Assembly: GCA_937958045.1 (NCBI GenBank)
Contig: CALFXL010000038.1
Span: 32,909 to 96,908 of the forward strand
DNA: 64,000 nt
Source: an uncultured Opitutaceae bacterium
GTDB taxonomy: Bacteria; Verrucomicrobiota; Verrucomicrobiia; Opitutales; Opitutaceae
Reading direction: 5' to 3'
Below, one piece after another: positions 59,771 through 64,000 of the stretch (its first letter is position 1; each line of letters opens with the position of its first letter). The notes under the pieces are model-generated. The model did no database searches. It was not told the origin of the DNA and saw nothing but the letters and a program-made list of their open reading frames with translations. Both the position numbers and the translations under genes were made by a program.

Positions 59771-61075
59771 ATGGCCCAGGTGCTTAATGACTACGCCGCG
59801 GTGCAGGATTACCTCTTTGGTCTGAAGACCAAGGGCGTGAAGTATGGCATCGATCGCATGCGCTTGTGGGTCGATGCGCTGGGCAATCCGCAAAAAGCCA
59901 CGCCCGTGATTCATCTCGCCGGCACGAATGGCAAAGGCTCCACCGCAGCGATGCTCGAAGCGATTTTTCGCGAAGCGGGTTGGCGCACGGGGCTGTACAC
60001 ATCGCCGCATTTGGTGCGCTTGGGCGAACGCGTGCAGGTGTCGCGACGCTTGCTCACGGAAGCGGAGATCGTCGCTTACACGAATGAACTGCGCCCGATC
60101 GCCGAAGACGTTTCGCGCGAGAGTCCGGACGATCACCCGAGTTTTTTTGAGTTCATGACGGCGATGGCGTTTTGGCAGTTCGCCCGGCATCGCTGCGATA
60201 TCGCGGTTGTGGAAACCGGCATGGGCGGGCGTCTCGATGCGACCAATGTGGTGATGCCGGAGGTTTCGGTCATCACGAGCATCGGCTTGGATCACTGCGA
60301 ATTTCTCGGCGATACGTTGGAGAAAGTGGCCGCGGAAAAAGCGGGCATCATCAAACCCGGGCGTCCCGTCGTGCTCGGGCTGATGCCGGCCGAAGCGGAA
60401 CGTACTGTGCGCGAAATTGCTGCGGCGCAGAACTCGCCGGTTTTCAGCGTGCGTGAAGCGCTGGGCGAATTTTCCGACAAATACCCGCACACCAATCTCC
60501 CTGGCGATTACCAGCGTGTGAACGCCGCAACCGCCGTGTTGGTGTCGCAGCTTTTGGCCTCCAAGTGGCGCCTGACCGAAGCCTCGGTTCGGCGTGCGCT
60601 GCAAAAGGTGCGCTGGCCGGGCCGCTGGCAGACGATGCAGCTCGGCGGACGACGCTTGATCCTGGATGCGTCGCACAATCCCGAAGGCGCTCAGGCGCTC
60701 GCGGGCAATCTGGAGCGTTTGGTCACGGACGAAAAGAAAGCGCCCGTGGTGATCATCGGTGTGCTCGGCGCGGCGCGGGCGCGTCCGTTGCTGGAAACGG
60801 TTTGTCGCTTCGCGCGTGAAGTGCATCTCGTGATTCCGCAGCAAGCGCGTGCGTGTTCGTTTGAAGAACTCGAGGTGTTGATACCGGCCAGCTATCGCGG
60901 TGCTGTGAAGCGGGCGAGCGTGACGGAACTATTTCCAAGTCCGCAACAAGCCTGCACGGCGGCCGGTCCGGATGATACCGTGGTGGTCACGGGCTCGATT
61001 TATTTGCTCGGCGAAATCCTCGCCAGGATCGAGCCGGAGCGCGGAGCGAACGAAGCACGTCTGCAGGATTTCTAA
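59771..61075 (+). CDS. folC: Folylpolyglutamate synthase / dihydrofolate synthase
   Basis: A 434-residue Mur-ligase-like ATPase: VIHLAGTNGKGSTAAMLEAI (P-loop), LYTSPHLVRLGERVQ, VVETGMGGRLDATNVV and the family DASHNPEGAQALAGNL near 300. It adds glutamate to folates and may also form dihydrofolate. It starts 74 nt after accD and is the last of the plus-strand run. Confidence 0.95.
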   Translation: MAQVLNDYAAVQDYLFGLKTKGVKYGIDRMRLWVDALGNPQKATPVIHLAGTNGKGSTAAMLEAIFREAGWRTGLYTSPHLVRLGERVQVSRRLLTEAEIVAYTNELRPIAEDVSRESPDDHPSFFEFMTAMAFWQFARHRCDIAVVETGMGGRLDATNVVMPEVSVITSIGLDHCEFLGDTLEKVAAEKAGIIKPGRPVVLGLMPAEAERTVREIAAAQNSPVFSVREALGEFSDKYPHTNLPGDYQRVNAATAVLVSQLLASKWRLTEASVRRALQKVRWPGRWQTMQLGGRRLILDASHNPEGAQALAGNLERLVTDEKKAPVVIIGVLGAARARPLLETVCRFAREVHLVIPQQARACSFEELEVLIPASYRGAVKRASVTELFPSPQQACTAAGPDDTVVVTGSIYLLGEILARIEPERGANEARLQDF

Positions 61076-61102
61076 GACGCGCTTCGAGAGAGAAGCGACG
61101 GG

Positions 61103-61474
61103 TTACTTCTTATACCACTCGCCGTTTTCGCGCTGTATCCAAACTCCGGATGCGCTGTTCGCGGCGATCTGTTTTGCGCGGGCGATGCCGACGGCTTCGG
61201 CGGTCGCGCCGGTCCGCGAGGCGAGGGCGGAATAAACCGCACGACGATCGGCGTTCTCGGCATCGCACACGGCTTGAGCATCTCCGGAGGCCTGACGAAC
61301 TTCGAGGAAGCCGCGGTTGTTTTCGCCGAGGGCACCGGCTTTTTTAAGCGTATCGATCTGGGGGATACGTTGCTCCATACGTGCACGGACAGCACCGAGA
61401 TCCTGTGCCGGCAACGTGGCGCAACCGAGCGTGAAAGCGGAAACGAGGAGAAGACGGAAAAACAGGGATTTCAT
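61103..61474 (-). CDS. ydbL: YdbL-like (DUF1318) exported protein
   Basis: A 123-residue protein with signal peptide (MKSLFFRLLLVSAFTLGC); the first Cys may be a lipobox. The mature part has the YdbL/DUF1318 layout: IDTLKKAGALGENNRGFLEV, VCDAENADRRAVYSALASR and terminal WIQRENGEWYKK. E. coli YdbL is encoded with YdbH and YnbE and modulates that lipid-transfer complex. It overlaps the upstream lipoprotein gene by 4 nt. Confidence 0.85.
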   Translation of the reverse strand: MKSLFFRLLLVSAFTLGCATLPAQDLGAVRARMEQRIPQIDTLKKAGALGENNRGFLEVRQASGDAQAVCDAENADRRAVYSALASRTGATAEAVGIARAKQIAANSASGVWIQRENGEWYKK

Positions 61475-61650
61475 GGAGCGGACGGAAGCGAGAGCGTGGT
61501 GGATTTTTTATCGAGGTCGCCGAAAAAGTCGTCGAGCGCGCGATCGACCTTCACGTTGACGTCGAGAGTGACATGAATCGGGTCCACTTTGACGTGGATG
61601 CAACCGGCGAAAAGCAAGGCGCCGCAAAGCAGGATTGGATAGCGAAGCAT
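61471..61650 (-). CDS. ynbE: YnbE-like small lipoprotein
   Basis: A 59-residue lipoprotein: MLRYPILLCGALLFAGC, with lipobox Cys17, followed by IHVKVDPIHVTLDVNVKVDR. The alternating beta-type I/H/V motif is the YnbE form that pairs with the C-terminus of YdbH across the periplasm. ATG 61650; preceded by 49 nt after ydbH. Too small for a wrong call, given its position. Confidence 0.82.
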   Translation of the reverse strand: MLRYPILLCGALLFAGCIHVKVDPIHVTLDVNVKVDRALDDFFGDLDKKSTTLSLPSAP

Positions 61651-61699
61651 GACGGGGAGGTTCTTTCTTGAGAGTGCCGGCGGCAACGAATGTTTCCGG

Positions 61700-62917
61700 T
61701 TAGTGGAGGCTGGTGGAAAAATCCTGCGTGAGGCCGATGTTGAGCAAGGCAGAAAGCGGCCCTGCGACGTTGATGGTGAAACTGACTTTTTGGACCGCGC
61801 CTTCTTTGTCCAGCGGAGTGGCTTCGAGTTGAACGCGCGCGCTGCGTCCTTCGCCATCGCCGTCCGGCGTGAGTGTGATGTTCATCGAATCGACGCGGAG
61901 TTCGGTGTGGCCGAGTTCGATCGCTTGAAGCGCATCGTAGCCGCGATTGCGGAGAGAAAGCGCTTCGCCGATTTTTCCCGGAAGAAATTGGAAACGTGCG
62001 GGTATCGAGGCGGTGAACAATCCAGGTGAAGGCGAGAGACGAACAATGGTGGGCTCGAACTCGTCCAGAAGGAGTTTGCCCATGCCGATTTCGATGCCGC
62101 GCGCGGTGTCGTAACCGAGGATGATTTCGCCGTGCAAACGTCCGCGAGCATCGGAGAGCCCCGACGGCACGAGCGCGGCGACGTCTTGTACACCGATGCG
62201 ACTGATGCGGAGCGGCGCGCGCAACGAGAAGGGAGTAAGGTTCACACGGAAGGACTCGCGGTTTTCGAGAAAACCGCCGGCGATTTCCAAGAAGATCGTG
62301 TCGATTTGAAACACCTCGGCTTCGGTCAACAGACCGCGAATGCGCAGACTGCGCGCGCCGAAACGCGATGTGGTGATCGTTTGCACGCTCAGCTCGGCAT
62401 GATCGGGACTGCGTAGGGTGAAGTCGGGCTGCAGATCAAAGTTTCCCGTGATCGCTATTCCGGCGAGAGCCCAGCCCGCGAGCGGATCGCTGAAATCGCC
62501 TTCTGTCATGGAAACGTGGATACGGCCGCGTGGACCGTTGTCTTCCCACGTGCCGCCGCCGGTCAGCGTGAGTTGTCCGTGAGCGACGAGATGCGACCAT
62601 TCTTGTGACAAGTGCTGCGCGATGGCGGATGTCCACGCGGCGAGGCTGATGCTACCTTTCTCGATCGCCCACGAGGCTGGCCGTGTTCGAGTTTCGGCGA
62701 TCAGGCTCGCTTGAAACTCCAGTCCTTCGCCGACGAGGCTAAGGGTGGTGCGATGGTCGCCGTTGTCTGCAGGTGCGCCGGTGATGATCCACTGCAGCGC
62801 GTTGAAGCCGGCGATGTTGGTTTGGCCGCTCAGCGTGCCCGTGAATCGAGTCCAGTCGGGTGCTGCGCCTGAACCGAGTGTGAGAAAGAGAGCGATGACT
62901 ACGTACGCGGGCCGCAC
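61700..62917 (-). CDS. ydbH: YdbH-like AsmA-type intermembrane lipid-transport protein, short form
   Basis: A 405-residue protein with an N-terminal hydrophobic segment and beta-strand-rich body. The C-terminal half contains the YdbH region (LTPFSLRAPLRISRIGVQDV and ARGRLHGEIILGYD; AIELGHTELRVDSMNITLTP). E. coli YdbH is about twice as long and, with YhdP and TamB, moves phospholipids to the outer membrane. Here the order ydbH-ynbE-ydbL is kept, which backs the assignment. Start is GTG 62917. Confidence 0.8.
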   Translation of the reverse strand: MRPAYVVIALFLTLGSGAAPDWTRFTGTLSGQTNIAGFNALQWIITGAPADNGDHRTTLSLVGEGLEFQASLIAETRTRPASWAIEKGSISLAAWTSAIAQHLSQEWSHLVAHGQLTLTGGGTWEDNGPRGRIHVSMTEGDFSDPLAGWALAGIAITGNFDLQPDFTLRSPDHAELSVQTITTSRFGARSLRIRGLLTEAEVFQIDTIFLEIAGGFLENRESFRVNLTPFSLRAPLRISRIGVQDVAALVPSGLSDARGRLHGEIILGYDTARGIEIGMGKLLLDEFEPTIVRLSPSPGLFTASIPARFQFLPGKIGEALSLRNRGYDALQAIELGHTELRVDSMNITLTPDGDGEGRSARVQLEATPLDKEGAVQKVSFTINVAGPLSALLNIGLTQDFSTSLH

Positions 62918-62949
62918 GAAAACGAGATGCGCAAAATCGCGCCGCCTGG

Positions 62950-63477
62950 CTAGCGGCTAATTTTCGGCAGCGGTTTGACGACTGCGAGATGGGCGGCGGC
63001 TTCAAAGCCCCGCTCGCGGAAAAACTGGCGCGCGCTTTCCAGCGCCGAGGGGAGCAGCACGATCACCGAACCTCGGAACGCGTCGATTTGCTGCAGCAGA
63101 TAAGAGATCTCCACATTCGCGTAGCGATCGTTGGAATCCTTCACGTCCGTGCGTTTGCCGAAAAACGCATCGGCTTCGTCCAAGATCAAAATCGCGTTGG
63201 AGCGCTCTGCGCGCTCGAAGATGATGCTGAGGTTTTTCTCGGTTTCGCCGATGTATCGGCTGACGACCGTGCCGAGATTCACGCGTTCAATAGGGCGCTG
63301 TTGGGCGGCGGCCAACTGCTGCGCTTGCGCGAGTGCCTGTTCGCGAGTTTCGGCCGTGATCAGAACGCGTTCGCGCGCGATGGCGGTCTTGACCGCAGCG
63401 GGACGAACAGGAGAAAGCGATGCGGCTGAAACAGCAGGCGTGGGGTTGATGGCGGAGGTCTGGCGGGGTGTGGCCAT
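62950..63477 (-). CDS. Degenerate AAA-domain protein without Walker A
   Basis: A 175-residue protein from ATG 63477. It keeps the AAA segments GTVVSRYIGETEKNLSIIFE, Walker B ILILDEADAFFGKR and RYANVEISYLLQQIDAFRGS. The Walker A position instead reads VLITAETREQALAQAQQLAA, with no GxxGxGK(T/S). Sensor 1 (normally ATN) is replaced by LLPSALE, and the usual arginine-finger/lid region is missing. It is probably a non-ATP-hydrolysing relic or adaptor. It is unlikely to be a truncation by frameshift, as the frame runs cleanly to the stop. Confidence 0.8.
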   Translation of the reverse strand: MATPRQTSAINPTPAVSAASLSPVRPAAVKTAIARERVLITAETREQALAQAQQLAAAQQRPIERVNLGTVVSRYIGETEKNLSIIFERAERSNAILILDEADAFFGKRTDVKDSNDRYANVEISYLLQQIDAFRGSVIVLLPSALESARQFFRERGFEAAAHLAVVKPLPKISR

Positions 63478-63517
63478 GCAGACCACGGTAGCGATGGCGC
63501 TCGGTGGAGCAAGCAGC

Positions 63518-63853
63518 TCAGCGTGAGCGGCGACGAGCGCGTGTGCGTGCTGCTTTCTTTGCGGCGCGAGAACGCTTCGGGTTCGGCTTGGCTTTGCCTT
63601 GGCCGATCGCGCGATCGCGGCTCGCCTTCTTGCGTGTGGTGGCGGAAGTGCGTTTGCCCGCGCGCACATCGAGACCGGAGCGGCGCGCTTCGGACAGACC
63701 GATGGCAACGGCTTGTTTGCGAGAACGGGCGGTGCCGCTGCCGCGTTTCATTTTGCGCATCTCTTCACGAATGAATTCGCCGGCCTGTGTGGTTGGTTTC
63801 TTTCCCTGACGTTTGGCCGCGCGTGCGCGTTGGACGGTTTTTTTGGTGGGCAT
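63518..63853 (-). CDS. DUF6496-like basic protein
   Basis: A 111-residue Lys/Arg-rich protein. AGEFIREEMRKMKRGSGTAR and SRKQAVAIGLSEARRSGLDV form the DUF6496-type core (residues about 24-62); the rest is a low-complexity basic tail (AAKKAARTRARRRSR). Such proteins are probably DNA-associated but unproven. The gene lies just upstream of the degenerate AAA protein on the same strand. Confidence 0.75.
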   Translation of the reverse strand: MPTKKTVQRARAAKRQGKKPTTQAGEFIREEMRKMKRGSGTARSRKQAVAIGLSEARRSGLDVRAGKRTSATTRKKASRDRAIGQGKAKPNPKRSRAAKKAARTRARRRSR

Positions 63854-63891
63854 GAGTTAAACGATGTTGGGGTTTTCGCCGCTAACGTGTT

Positions 63892-64000
63892 GGCGAAGTC
63901 CATCGCGCGCCATCGGTGCGCACCCCGAGAAAAACATCCGGCAAAAACCGCGGCGGCAGATGCGCGTGAAAGTTGACGCGCGGCGACGCGGCTTTCCCCT
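63892..64000 (-). CDS. Possible C-terminal end of a gene running off the window
   Basis: On the minus strand a frame is open from base 64000 to a TAG at 63892-63894. It has codon use like real genes here (mostly G or C at the third position) and would end FHAHLPPRFLPDVFLGV and a short basic tail. Only about 35 residues are visible, so the protein cannot be identified. Confidence 0.3.

Noticed and set aside
4248..62523. TGGATAC as a promoter -10 or operator element
   Set aside because: Almost every copy lies inside a coding region on either strand, at no fixed distance from gene starts.

Overview
The window is 64 kb of a high-GC Gram-negative chromosome with densely packed core and accessory genes. 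It has no phage, insertion sequence, CRISPR array or rRNA operon. The gene content suggests a verrucomicrobium of the Opitutaceae type: frequent GTG/TTG starts, a YdbH-YnbE-YdbL-like lipid-transport operon, heptose epimerase and LptF-type permease (outer membrane), histone-H1-like basic proteins as in PVC bacteria, and cellulases. This taxonomic placement is an inference from gene content, not a search result.

Layout. 1-5 kb: end of a GlcD-type oxidase, a TVP38-like membrane protein, xseA, a Nif3-like protein and aroQ. 5-9.6 kb: guaB, then menC-menE facing a DHNA-CoA-hydrolase-like thioesterase (menaquinone). 9.6-14 kb: an unusual sensor kinase, two small genes, rimO and a 35-residue basic protein. 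14-18.5 kb: a large surface vWA protein and rsgA. 18.5-23.7 kb: a cellulose/mannan set (GH9, GH5 and an exported cellobiose-2-epimerase-like enzyme). 23.7-31 kb: methyltransferases, an amidohydrolase, an orphan THI5/NMT1-like lipoprotein and polX. Several 7-bp and 9-bp degenerate tandem arrays lie between these genes.

30.9-46.2 kb is a complete nitrate-assimilation island on the minus strand: a cytoplasmic NrtA-like protein, NrtA, NrtB and two ATPases (NrtC, NrtD), an outer-membrane porin, NirA, a CysJ-like diflavin reductase, a fused DmsB-DmsC-type iron-sulfur/membrane anchor and the molybdenum nitrate reductase. A divergent LysR regulator sits at its head. Imported nitrate would be reduced to nitrite by the Mo enzyme with electrons probably from quinol through the anchor. 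Nitrite would be reduced to ammonium by NirA fed by the diflavin protein.

46-64 kb is mostly housekeeping: tRNA-Arg, an LptF-like permease, hpf, an RluA-type enzyme, gltX, hldD, an acetamidase of mosaic composition, an H1-like DNA-binding protein, a class IV aminotransferase and a MoeB-rhodanese protein. A plus-strand run manC-ruvX-truA-comF-accD-folC follows, then ydbH-ynbE-ydbL, a degenerate AAA protein and a basic DUF6496-like protein.

The most unusual signals are: a heptamer TGGATAC present 24 times in all codon contexts; the tandem heptad arrays; the architecture and paired inverted repeats of the nitrate island; and three core proteins that have lost canonical residues (histidine kinase without its His, AccD without its zinc cysteines, AAA protein without its P-loop).
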